From Velamenicoccus sp964471325 (GTDB taxonomy: Bacteria > Omnitrophota > Gorgyraeia > Velamenicoccales > Velamenicoccaceae): a stretch of DNA of 64,000 nt. Below, in pieces: positions 18,665 to 26,466 of this stretch. Positions within the stretch are counted from its first letter, which is position 1. Every line of letters begins with the position of its first letter. Under the pieces are notes generated by a model. It searched no databases. It was not told where the DNA came from and saw only the letters and a list, made by a program, of their open reading frames with translations. The stretch covers positions 1 to 64,000 of the forward strand of contig CAYYFL010000004.1 of assembly GCA_964471325.1 (NCBI GenBank). The letters run 5' to 3'. A program made the translations under genes and the position numbers.

Positions 18665-19858
18665 TCACGATGCCCCTGAAGCGCATCGAGATGATATGGC
18701 CGCCGTCTTGTCCATCAATTGCTCTATGGATGACCAGACATCTTGAACGGAAATTCCATCCATACATTCATGACCTGGTTTTTGGCATTTTTTATAGACA
18801 CAGGGACGGCAGTCTAATTTTTCATTCCAAACCGCGACGATATGGTCATCAAAAGGCTTTGCCAAATACGGCCATTGAGGCCCGTAAAGAACGACGGCCG
18901 GCGTCCCGACAGCCGAAGCAAGGTGCGATGCGGCGCTATCCAGACAAACAAGCAGCCTGCAACGCGAAAGAAAAGCCATGATCTGCACTAACGAATTTTT
19001 CAATACCAGAATGTCGCCTCCAAGCAAATCCAAAATCTCGGTGACCACAGGTGCGTCCTGCGGCCCTTCAATTAAAACAGGCAAATAATGCCCTTCCTGC
19101 AGCATGCGGATCACCCGAACAAAGCGCTCTGGACGCCACAGCTTCTCTTTCGTGCTGGCTCCCGGATGGATAGCCACAACCTCTCTGCCGGCGAGTCCTC
19201 TGTTTTTCCAAAACGCATCCAGCCATTTTACGGCATCAGCATCCATAGATAACCGGTAAGATTTGTCATGGATATCCGCCCCCAGATAGCGCAAGACAGA
19301 CAGCCTCCCCTCTAATAGATGAATGAGATCGCGCGGGAACTCTGGAATATCCGTTAAAAAGATACGTCCGCCGACAATGTCGTATCCCAGCCTGCGTCGC
19401 GCCCCGGCTAAAAACAGGAAAAAAATGTTCCGGAAATCAATCTGGGCGTCGATGGCCAGATCAAACTTCTGCCTTCTTAAATACAAAACCATGCCTGCAA
19501 GTTTCCAGAGATTTTTGATATGGTAACTCCTGATACCCCAGGGAAAAGGAGCCGTCAAGATATCATCGATAAAATCACACCCCCTCAGGAGTTCCTTTGC
19601 AAAATCGTTCGCCAAAAAGGTAATCTTAGAATGAGAATAGCGTTTGCGCAGCGCCCGCAAAAGAGGTATGGCCATCATGACATCGCCGATGAGGTGCGAC
19701 TGCACCACAAGTATTTTTGCCGGGATTTCATCAAAAGAGTCATTCTTATGACCCCGGGAAAAAAAATTAAGGAAACCGTCCAGAGCAAAGCCCCAGCGCA
19801 GCTTTTTCTGATTATAAGCCAGAAGAAAAGGGAGCGTCTGATTATTGCTTTTCATCAT
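18665..19858 (-). CDS. Family 9 glycosyltransferase (heptosyltransferase-like)
   Basis: A 397-residue GT9 protein. ILVVQSHLIGDVMMAIPLLRALRKRY is the N-terminal acceptor motif of ADP-heptose:LPS heptosyltransferases, and VVAIHPGASTKEKLWRPERF plus LLVCLDSAASHLASAVGTPAVVLYGPQWP form the donor site. A cysteine-rich CRPCVYKKCQKPGHECMDGI near the C-terminus matches the conserved cysteine patch of some GT9 members. It lies between fcl and the WcaI-like gene. Two tandem ATGs (19858 and 19855) are possible starts; neither has a strong ribosome-binding site. True heptose use is uncertain because no heptose-pathway gene is in the window. Confidence 0.85.
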   Translation of the reverse strand: MMKSNNQTLPFLLAYNQKKLRWGFALDGFLNFFSRGHKNDSFDEIPAKILVVQSHLIGDVMMAIPLLRALRKRYSHSKITFLANDFAKELLRGCDFIDDILTAPFPWGIRSYHIKNLWKLAGMVLYLRRQKFDLAIDAQIDFRNIFFLFLAGARRRLGYDIVGGRIFLTDIPEFPRDLIHLLEGRLSVLRYLGADIHDKSYRLSMDADAVKWLDAFWKNRGLAGREVVAIHPGASTKEKLWRPERFVRVIRMLQEGHYLPVLIEGPQDAPVVTEILDLLGGDILVLKNSLVQIMAFLSRCRLLVCLDSAASHLASAVGTPAVVLYGPQWPYLAKPFDDHIVAVWNEKLDCRPCVYKKCQKPGHECMDGISVQDVWSSIEQLMDKTAAISSRCASGAS

Positions 19859-19863
19859 AGGCG

Positions 19864-20853
19864 TCAGGTATTTTTATCCACAAAATTTTGCCGATACCAC
19901 GAGACTGTCCGCCGCAGGCCTTCCCGGAAATCGACCTTGGCCTTAAAGCCGAACTCCTTGCGGGCACGTGAAATGTCGAGGCGCCGGCGCGGCTGGCCGT
20001 CAGGTTTTGTCCTGTCCCAGACGATCTGACCGTCAAAACCCGTAAACTGTGTTATCAGACTCACGAGTTCCTTGATCGAAATCTCAAAACCAGAACCGAG
20101 ATTCACCGGTTCCGGTTTAGAATAACGGCTCGCGGCCAGAACAATCCCTTCAGCGGCATCCTCAACGTAAAGAAATTCCCGCGTAGGCCTGCCTGTCCCC
20201 CATACGACCAATCGCGGTTTCCTGCCTATCCTGTCAGTCTCTGCCATGGCGTCAAAGCACTTCCTGATCAAGGCAGGAATGACGTGGGAGCTTTCAGGAT
20301 TGAAATTGTCTCCGGGCCCATAAAGATTTACAGGCATCAGAAAAATGGCATCGAAACCATACTGTTGACGATAAGCCTGCGCCTGCACAAGCAGCATCTT
20401 CTTTGCTAAACCGTATGGCGCATTGGTCTCTTCCGGATAGCCGTTCCACAAATCCTTCTCTTTAAAAGGAACGGGCGTAAATTTCGGATAAGAACAGATT
20501 GTTCCTGCAGCCACAAATTTTTCTACACCGTAGCGCCGGCCCACCTCCATCATCTGGACTCCCATCATAAGATTGTCATAGAAGAAACTGCCCGGGTTTT
20601 TCTGGTTAGCGCCGATGCCCCCTACCTTCGCTGCCAGATGGATGACCCAGTGAGGACGCGTATCCTTGTAAAGCTTTTCAACATCCCCGAACCGGACCAG
20701 GTCATAATCACGGCTTTGCGGAGCATAGACATGGGTGCATCCATAACGCTTCAATGCCGCTACGACGAAACGACCCAAGAAACCCGTTCCGCCTGTGACA
20801 ACGACTCTTTTTTTTGAAAGGTCCGATAGTATCCCTGCGCTTTTTTTATTCAT
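19864..20853 (-). CDS. fcl: GDP-L-fucose synthase
   Basis: A 329-residue extended SDR that epimerises and reduces GDP-4-keto-6-deoxymannose to GDP-L-fucose. Motifs: VVTGGTGFLGRFVV, HLAAKVGGIGANQKNP (the GGIxAN signature of Fcl), GTICSYPKFTPVPF, catalytic NAPYGLAKKMLL (YxxxK) and VNLYGPGDNFNPESSHVIPAL. The start overlaps the gmd stop (ATGA), giving the usual gmd-fcl pair. Slightly longer than the typical 310-320 residues because of an N-terminal extension of about 12 residues. Confidence 0.93.
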   Translation of the reverse strand: MNKKSAGILSDLSKKRVVVTGGTGFLGRFVVAALKRYGCTHVYAPQSRDYDLVRFGDVEKLYKDTRPHWVIHLAAKVGGIGANQKNPGSFFYDNLMMGVQMMEVGRRYGVEKFVAAGTICSYPKFTPVPFKEKDLWNGYPEETNAPYGLAKKMLLVQAQAYRQQYGFDAIFLMPVNLYGPGDNFNPESSHVIPALIRKCFDAMAETDRIGRKPRLVVWGTGRPTREFLYVEDAAEGIVLAASRYSKPEPVNLGSGFEISIKELVSLITQFTGFDGQIVWDRTKPDGQPRRRLDISRARKEFGFKAKVDFREGLRRTVSWYRQNFVDKNT

Positions 20854-22010
20854 TTAACCCGACCCCATAACGCAAAATCGTGGTTGGTATATCGAAAATC
20901 TTTATTCCTCGATATCCGAATACCTTCTCCCGGCGGTTCTTCGCCTGCAAGTTTGATGTCATAATCCACCATGATCTTGACCAGCTCGTCAAAAGCGACT
21001 CGCGGATGCCATTTCAATATCTTCCTGGCCTTAGAAATATCAGCCTCAAGATGATCCACTTCGGTCGGCCGGAAATAATGCGGATCGATCTCGATAATGA
21101 TATCTCCAGTCTTTAACCCCGATCGTCTCGCTGTAGAAGAATTCAGGGAGGCGACATGGCCCTTTTTTTCTGCGCCTCTTCCCTTCCACCTTAAAGAAAT
21201 TCCGGCGTAGGCAAATGATTTTTCAACGAATTCCTGGACTGAATGGCTTTCCTCCGTCCCGACGACAAAGTCATCTGGGGCCTTTTGCTGAAGAATGAGC
21301 CACATCATTTCAACATATTCGGGGGCAAAACCCCAATCCCGCCTGGCCCCAAGGTTGCCGAGAAAAAGCTTCTTTTGTTTTCGCGAGATAATATTGGCGA
21401 CGGCGCGGGTGATCTTGCGGGTCACAAACGTCTCGCCGCGCCTGGGGCTCTCGTGGTTAAAAAGAATGCCGTTGGCGGCAAAGATTCCGTACCCCTCCCG
21501 GTAATTCTTGACCATGTTGTACGCGTATAGCTTGGCACAGGCATAAGGGCTTTGCGGCTCAAAGGAAGTTTTTTCTGATTGAGGAGCCGGCGCTTTTCCG
21601 AACATCTCGCTCGAAGACGCCTGATAAAAACGTATGTCCTGACCGCAATGCCGGATAGCTTCCAGGAGCCGCGTCACACCCAGGGCCGTCACATTACCCG
21701 TGTATTCAGGCATGTCAAAACTGACCCGTACATGGCTTTGAGCACCCAGATGATAGACCTCTTGAGGCTTAATGCCGTAAATTAGCCGGTTGATCACTTC
21801 GGCATCGGTCAAATCGCCGTAATGCAGAAAAAGGCGGGCCCCGGAACTGTGAGGATCGACATAGATATGGTCAATCCGACCCGTATTGAAAGTGCTAGAA
21901 CGCCTAATAATGCCATGAACTTCGTAACCTTTATCTAGCAAAAATTCCGCAAGATAAGAGCCGTCCTGCCCGGTAATGCCCGTAATGAGAGCTTTTTTCA
22001 TAGGAATCAT
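20850..22010 (-). CDS. gmd: GDP-mannose 4,6-dehydratase
   Basis: A 386-residue SDR that makes GDP-4-keto-6-deoxy-D-mannose. ALITGITGQDGSYLAEFLL is diagnostic of GMD, followed by HLGAQSHVRVSFDMP, ASSSEMFGKAPA, PQSPYACAKLYAY (YxxxK) and NHESPRRGETFVTRKITRA. The C-terminus (HYFRPTEVDHLEADISKA) is complete. ATG at 22010 overlaps the manC stop (ATGA); an ATG three codons on (22001) is an alternative. The enzyme's product passes to Fcl in the next gene. Confidence 0.95.
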   Translation of the reverse strand: MIPMKKALITGITGQDGSYLAEFLLDKGYEVHGIIRRSSTFNTGRIDHIYVDPHSSGARLFLHYGDLTDAEVINRLIYGIKPQEVYHLGAQSHVRVSFDMPEYTGNVTALGVTRLLEAIRHCGQDIRFYQASSSEMFGKAPAPQSEKTSFEPQSPYACAKLYAYNMVKNYREGYGIFAANGILFNHESPRRGETFVTRKITRAVANIISRKQKKLFLGNLGARRDWGFAPEYVEMMWLILQQKAPDDFVVGTEESHSVQEFVEKSFAYAGISLRWKGRGAEKKGHVASLNSSTARRSGLKTGDIIIEIDPHYFRPTEVDHLEADISKARKILKWHPRVAFDELVKIMVDYDIKLAGEEPPGEGIRISRNKDFRYTNHDFALWGRVK

Positions 22011-23464
22011 CCCCGGCTTTCCGAAATAAACTGGTGAGGTTTTGTTCTGCCGAAACTGTCCTGGAATCTGACAATGTCTGTTTCCGTAAGACTTGCGCCT
22101 GTCTGCACCTCGACGATCTTTAAAATAGTCTTCTCCCTGTTCTCGAGACGGTGGCGATGGCCTTTGGGGATAAATGTGCTTTCATTTTTGCAGACACGGT
22201 AACGACCCTTGCCGTTTGTGATCGTGGCCCGCCCCTGGATCACGACCCAGTGCTCGCTGCGCTTCCTATGAAGCTGGAGGCTCAAAGATCTTCCTGGCAG
22301 GACCTCCACAAGCTTGATCTTAAATCCCGGCCCTGTTTCAAGAACCGTATAGCTCCCCCATGGGCGCCTGACGGTAACATGGCAAAAATGCTCCTCCCTG
22401 TTTTTCTTTTTCAGGCTCTCTACGATCTTTTTGACGTCTTCGCTTTTCTTTTTATCCGCGATAAAAAGAGCGTCCGGCGTATCAACCACAATCAGACCCT
22501 TTAGACCAATGGTGGCTATCAAATGTTTGTGCCCAAGGACCGTCAGATCACGGCTGCCGATATCCACGATATCGCCGAGCAGTAGATTATTGTTCTTGTC
22601 TTTGCGCTGAAGTTCATCCCATGCCTGCCAGCTGCCGAGATCCGACCAGCCAAGTCCGTCAGCCGGAATCATGGCTGCATCTCTTGTCTTCTCCATCACG
22701 CCGTAATCAAAAGAAACAGGACGGATCCTGTTCCACGACGTAAGCCCTTCTTCTCCCCCGGAGCCGGCTGCGGCAGAAACCTGTCTCAAAAGAAGAGGCA
22801 AATGCGCCTGGATGGCCGACAAAAATACGCCGACGCCCCCGACAAAAATACCGCTATTCCAGAAATATGAGCCGTGTTTCAAGAATTTTTTGGCTGTTTT
22901 TAAATCCGGCTTCTCGCAGAATTTCTCGACATGACGCAAGACGTTTCCAAGACCGAAATTTCCCTTGGACGACGCTTGAATATAACCATATCCTGTCGCC
23001 GGACGATGTGGCGGGATCCCGAAGACGATAAAACGGTCGCGGCAGTTGGCAAAAGCACGCCGCATAAGAAAAGAAAACCTGCTTGTATTTTTTATCAGCT
23101 GGTCGCAGGGAAGGACGGCCACACCGGCATCTTCGTCCTTGCAACGATCGAAGATGATCTTGACGGCCAAAGCTATGGCGGGAGCGGTGTTTTTGGGGCT
23201 GGGCTCGAAAACCAAATTGGAAAGTGGAATATTAAATAAAGCAATCTCCGATCTTATGACGTCCCCGTACAGGGGTGAGGTAACAATATAAATATTCTTA
23301 ACCGGGACAAGGGAATGAATGCGCTCCAGAGAACGGCGGAAAAGGCTCTTGTCTCTGCCCAGCCGAAGGAACTGCTTGGGTTCGAGCGTCCGGCTCTGGG
23401 GCCAAAATCTGCTGCCGACCCCGCCGGCCAGCAAAACGGCATATCTGGCGTCGCTATGTCTCAT
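22007..23464 (-). CDS. manC: Bifunctional mannose-1-phosphate guanylyltransferase / mannose-6-phosphate isomerase
   Basis: A 485-residue two-domain protein. The N-terminal GDP-mannose pyrophosphorylase part has VLLAGGVGSRFWPQSRTLEPKQ, and the C-terminal cupin (type II PMI) part has RPWGSYTVLE, LSLQLHRKRSEHWVVIQG and FIPKGHRHRLENRE with metal-binding histidines. It makes GDP-mannose for Gmd. ATG at 23464 gives the usual short N-terminus; a TTG at 23506 overlapping the toxin stop would add 14 residues. The gene follows the AbiEii toxin gene by 38 bp, so it may share the toxin-antitoxin promoter. Confidence 0.93.
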   Translation of the reverse strand: MRHSDARYAVLLAGGVGSRFWPQSRTLEPKQFLRLGRDKSLFRRSLERIHSLVPVKNIYIVTSPLYGDVIRSEIALFNIPLSNLVFEPSPKNTAPAIALAVKIIFDRCKDEDAGVAVLPCDQLIKNTSRFSFLMRRAFANCRDRFIVFGIPPHRPATGYGYIQASSKGNFGLGNVLRHVEKFCEKPDLKTAKKFLKHGSYFWNSGIFVGGVGVFLSAIQAHLPLLLRQVSAAAGSGGEEGLTSWNRIRPVSFDYGVMEKTRDAAMIPADGLGWSDLGSWQAWDELQRKDKNNNLLLGDIVDIGSRDLTVLGHKHLIATIGLKGLIVVDTPDALFIADKKKSEDVKKIVESLKKKNREEHFCHVTVRRPWGSYTVLETGPGFKIKLVEVLPGRSLSLQLHRKRSEHWVVIQGRATITNGKGRYRVCKNESTFIPKGHRHRLENREKTILKIVEVQTGASLTETDIVRFQDSFGRTKPHQFISESRG

Positions 23465-23502
23465 CTTTTTTCCGAAGATAGGCCTGAGCAGTCTGCCCAC
23501 GG

Positions 23503-24174
23503 TCAATGTCCTTTTAAAGGGGCGGCGTCTATTTTATGCAACAAAAAATCAAACTTATTTTTCATATAATACTTTCTGCTTTCTGCATCCAGCAATGATC
23601 CCAGCGCAACCTTATAATCACGCTCTTTAAACCCGTTCAAGATGCTTCTAAGCGCAAGTAATTCTTTTTTGGCGCAGGGGAGCGCGACTCCTTGTCTTAC
23701 CAGAAATTCAATATCATAAAAATCCCTGATATCTTTTCTGTCCAAGGCCGCCTTGATCTTGTTCTTCATCGCCTCTTCAAGGGTGGCTACCGTTACAATG
23801 ATTTGTTTCGTGCTGAACCTCGAAAACGCAATCCGTTCCTGGATATCGCATTCCTTGAGTTCTTTCCTGATCTCGATTTTAAGCCGCTTGGGATAATTGT
23901 TGTTGCGGATTTCAAAAAGCAGAGTATGGAACTTTAGCTGCGCATCCGTTAATTCATAATCGCCGCCGAGAAAATTTTTAAGCTCTTTAAAATAAGCCTT
24001 CTCATCGGTCCTTTTAACAAACCAAAAATCAAGATCTGTGGAATAGCGGCCCAATTCATAGCAGAGCCGAAGCATCGTGCCGCCGATGAATACGAGCGGC
24101 CTCAAAAAACCCTTGTTCTTGAGTTTTTCAAGGACTTCAATCTCAAATATTTCATGCCGATGCAGTAATTCCAT
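23503..24174 (-). CDS. abiEii: AbiEii/AbiGii-type nucleotidyltransferase toxin
   Basis: A 223-residue nucleotidyltransferase of the AbiEii family (DUF1814). The catalytic motif is in FIGGTMLRLCYELGRYSTDLDFWF: GGT-x-L and D-x-D. The second Asp is followed by Phe-Trp instead of the more usual Asp-Phe-Asp. Later conserved stretches are IEIRKEL and the helix VATLEEAMKNKIKAALDRKDIRDFYDI. Members act as type IV toxins that are thought to modify tRNA with nucleotides. The start overlaps the antitoxin gene by 23 bp, as is usual for AbiE operons. Its AT-rich neighbours contrast with manC downstream, hinting at acquisition. Confidence 0.85.
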   Translation of the reverse strand: MELLHRHEIFEIEVLEKLKNKGFLRPLVFIGGTMLRLCYELGRYSTDLDFWFVKRTDEKAYFKELKNFLGGDYELTDAQLKFHTLLFEIRNNNYPKRLKIEIRKELKECDIQERIAFSRFSTKQIIVTVATLEEAMKNKIKAALDRKDIRDFYDIEFLVRQGVALPCAKKELLALRSILNGFKERDYKVALGSLLDAESRKYYMKNKFDFLLHKIDAAPLKGH

Positions 24175-24745
24175 ATTTTTTTAATAACCCTCTTGTTAAG
24201 GGAGGATATTGCGCCGACAAACGCTTGATCTTGTCCAAATCTAATTTGCCAAGATCAAGGGATGTCAGGTCGAAGTTGTATTTTTTCAAGGATTTAAGAT
24301 AAATGGCGTCTAAAAATGCCTTCTCCGGGTCGGCGATAAAGAAACCCTTAAGTCTGACGAATCCAAAGTAAAGTTTTTTATTGATCTTGCTATAATTGAA
24401 AGCATTTCCCTGGACATCGATAAGCTTTGTCCTGTGCAATCCGACGGATTCGATAAAACCGGGTTGGACCTGCGTGGTAACTTCGTAATAACTTAAGGCC
24501 GTTAAAAGAGATATGTAAGACGGGACTTGGAGCAAATTAGCCAAAGCAAACCTGTCTTCCAGCGAAGCGGAATTCCATCTTTGGCTCAATATGTAATGGT
24601 TTCTTTTGAGCCGGATGATTTCCCCCGCCTTGACCATCCTGGCGGCCGCCACCCGGGCCGATCCGGAAGATATGCCGAATGCCCGGGAAATATCCTGGCA
24701 GCTAAAATAAGGCTTGTCCAACCTGTTGATTTTCGAGAACTTCAT
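24152..24745 (-). CDS. abiEi: AbiEi-family antitoxin / transcriptional regulator
   Basis: A 197-residue protein with an N-terminal winged helix-turn-helix (residues about 15-60; PYFSCQDISRAFGISSGSAR, then GEIIRLKRNHYIL) and a C-terminal antitoxin domain containing GFVRLKGFFIADPEKAFLDAIY, the conserved region of AbiEi family regulators. AbiEi proteins bind inverted repeats in their own promoter. ATG at 24745 is chosen over TTG at 24766 because the longer version would start inside the palindrome at 24760-24775, close to the transcription start. It overlaps the toxin gene by 23 bp. Confidence 0.85.
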   Translation of the reverse strand: MKFSKINRLDKPYFSCQDISRAFGISSGSARVAAARMVKAGEIIRLKRNHYILSQRWNSASLEDRFALANLLQVPSYISLLTALSYYEVTTQVQPGFIESVGLHRTKLIDVQGNAFNYSKINKKLYFGFVRLKGFFIADPEKAFLDAIYLKSLKKYNFDLTSLDLGKLDLDKIKRLSAQYPPLTRGLLKKYGITASA

Positions 24746-24759
24746 ACAAGTACGCTTTG

Positions 24760-24775
24760 TTAACAATTCTGTTAA
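24760..24775 (-). promoter_or_regulatory. Candidate AbiEi operator (inverted repeat)
   Basis: The sequence TTAACAATTCTGTTAA has perfect 6-bp arms (TTAACA/TGTTAA) around a 4-bp centre. It lies just downstream of the -10 box at 24779-24784, so bound protein would block transcription start. AbiEi-type antitoxins repress their own operons by binding such repeats, so autoregulation is a reasonable inference. Confidence 0.55.
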
Positions 24776-24778
24776 TTA

Positions 24779-24807
24779 ACTATACTTTGATTTTTCCTGC
24801 CTGTCAA
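24779..24807 (-). promoter_or_regulatory. Sigma-70-type promoter of the abiE operon
   Basis: On the minus strand a consensus -35 TTGACA (24802-24807) is separated by exactly 17 bp from -10 TATAGT (24779-24784). Expected transcription start is near 24772, about 27 bases before the abiEi ATG. No other strong promoter is evident before manC, so this promoter may also feed the GDP-fucose genes. Confidence 0.7.
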
Positions 24808-24844
24808 GAAGCGCCGGCCCTCATTGCTCGCGATGCCCTCTTGT

Positions 24845-25501
24845 TCATTGGCGTTTAAAGACAAACCTGAAAAACCGCAACGTATCCTTCACAGGATGAA
24901 TCGCGCTGTACTGGCCGTCATAGACGGATGTGATAGGAACGGATTCAATCTTGAATCCCGCACGCGCGACTTCCAGAAGCATCTCTGATTCTATTTCATA
25001 TCGATCTGTGTTCAGGGAGATCGCCCGCAAGGCATCCATTGAGATAAGACGAAAACCGCATTGCGTATCAGGGATGCGCTGTCGGCACATCCTGGAGATC
25101 ATAAAAGACATGAAGGCATTTGTGAGTTGTCTGATCATAGGCATCCCCTTGGGTTTGTGCATCCTGTTGCCGACGATAAGTCCAGGGGATTTGTCACGGA
25201 AACACTGGATAAACTGGTCGACATCGGAAGGCAGATGCTGACCGTCTCCATCCATGATGATCACGCCTTCGTAAGAACGGGCCTTGAGGATCTCAAAGGC
25301 CTTGCGTAAAGAAGCGCCCTTGCCGAGATTGCGCTCATTAATAATGACTTCCGCGCCGTTACCGTGCGCGAGCCTGGCTGTCTGGTCTATCGATCCGTCA
25401 TCGATCACCGTGACATCGAACCCCTTGGCCCTCAGGCTCATAACCAGCCAGCCGATCGTTTTTTCTTCGTTAAAAGATGGGATCAGGCAAACAAACTTCA
25501 T
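24845..25501 (-). CDS. Family 2 glycosyltransferase (DPM1-like)
   Basis: A 218-residue GT-A enzyme without membrane helices. Motifs: CLIPSFNEEKTIGWLV, VIDDGSIDQTARL, IINERNLGKGASLRKAF, IIMDGDGQH (metal-binding DxD-like) and PDTQCGFRLIS. It resembles soluble dolichyl/polyprenyl-phosphate mannosyltransferase-like enzymes. ATG at 25501 has GGAG six bases upstream; a GTG two codons earlier is less likely. It is the last gene of a set with the acyltransferase and the GT28 enzyme, which suggests lipid glycosylation, but the acceptor is unknown. Confidence 0.82.
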   Translation of the reverse strand: MKFVCLIPSFNEEKTIGWLVMSLRAKGFDVTVIDDGSIDQTARLAHGNGAEVIINERNLGKGASLRKAFEILKARSYEGVIIMDGDGQHLPSDVDQFIQCFRDKSPGLIVGNRMHKPKGMPMIRQLTNAFMSFMISRMCRQRIPDTQCGFRLISMDALRAISLNTDRYEIESEMLLEVARAGFKIESVPITSVYDGQYSAIHPVKDTLRFFRFVFKRQ

Positions 25502-25510
25502 TTTCACTCC

Positions 25511-25620
25511 GTGAAAATCGATTACGCAGATATTCAGATTGATTACACCGATTAAAACATCCTAAACGACTTGTCTTCAATCTATGCCGTCTGTTTTTTA
25601 ATCTGTGGAATCAGCGGGAA
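25511..25620. repeat. Short-period GATTAC/CAGATT intergenic repeat
   Basis: The gap between two genes is filled with degenerate copies of words such as GATTACGCAGAT, CAGATT and GATTACACC on one side and AATCTGTGGAATCAGCGGGA on the other, which are reverse complements of the same word. This is the widespread CAGATTAC-type intergenic repeat seen in many bacteria. No gene fits here. Confidence 0.65.
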
Positions 25621-25623
25621 TTT

Positions 25624-26466
25624 TTATTCCCGCCAGAATTCCCTGAACATCAGCCATTGCGTCGGATACCGGCGGATCTGGGCCTCAATCGCGTGCGTAT
25701 ACGCCTCGATATATTCGTTTTCCGTGAGTCCTTGCGGGAAAGGCTTGGAAAATGCAATCGTGTGCCGGTCCATTTTATCTCTGATCACAAACCCCATGAC
25801 GATGGCGGCCCCCGTCTTGACGGCCAGGGCTGCAGGACCGCGCGGGATCATCTTTTTGCCTCCCAGAAAATCCATCAATTTCCCGCTGGTAGAGAACGTC
25901 CTGTCTCCCAGGATGGCCACGATCTGATTATGCTGGAGCGCATGAAATATCTTTCTGAGGGCCGCACCCAAAGACGGCACAACCACTTCACCGATCCGCT
26001 CCCTCTGGCGATTGAACAAAGCATTGACCTTGGGATGCCGATGCGGCAAGGCCACGGCCACAAAAGGATAGCCTAAAAGGGCCATGCAGACTCCGCCGAG
26101 TTCCCAGTTATCCAGGTGGGCGGTTACAACGATGACCCCTTTGCCGTTCTTCAGCGCTTCATCGATATGCTCCCGGCCTGTGATCAAGACCTTTTTGCCG
26201 ATGTCGTCTTTTTTCAGATATTTCACCCGGAAGAATTCGATCAGATATTTACCGAAATTCACGAATACCTGCTTGGCGAAACTATTGACCTGATGATGTT
26301 GTTCGCGAGGAAGAATTTTCAGAAGGTTGCCGATGACCGCGTGCCTGTCACGGGGAGAAAAATAATATTTCGCATAGGAAAGCACGACCGCCACCCCGTA
26401 AGCGGCCTTCAGGGGCAAAAACGTCGCGAAAAAATAACCTATCCGGTAGAAAACGTAAGCGATCAT
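25624..26466 (-). CDS. LpxL/HtrB-like lysophospholipid acyltransferase
   Basis: A 280-residue member of the lipid A acyltransferase family, anchored by an N-terminal hydrophobic segment (residues about 7-30). The catalytic motif H-x4-E is present in VVTAHLDNWELGG, followed by VALPHRHPKVN, AILGDRTFSTSG and the late QWLMFREFW. Such enzymes acylate lipid A precursors or other glycolipids at the inner membrane; in this window it is coupled by ATGA to the GT28 glycolipid synthase, so the substrate could be a glycosyl-diacylglycerol or an unusual lipid A. Slightly short relative to E. coli LpxL (306). Confidence 0.85.
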   Translation of the reverse strand: MIAYVFYRIGYFFATFLPLKAAYGVAVVLSYAKYYFSPRDRHAVIGNLLKILPREQHHQVNSFAKQVFVNFGKYLIEFFRVKYLKKDDIGKKVLITGREHIDEALKNGKGVIVVTAHLDNWELGGVCMALLGYPFVAVALPHRHPKVNALFNRQRERIGEVVVPSLGAALRKIFHALQHNQIVAILGDRTFSTSGKLMDFLGGKKMIPRGPAALAVKTGAAIVMGFVIRDKMDRHTIAFSKPFPQGLTENEYIEAYTHAIEAQIRRYPTQWLMFREFWRE

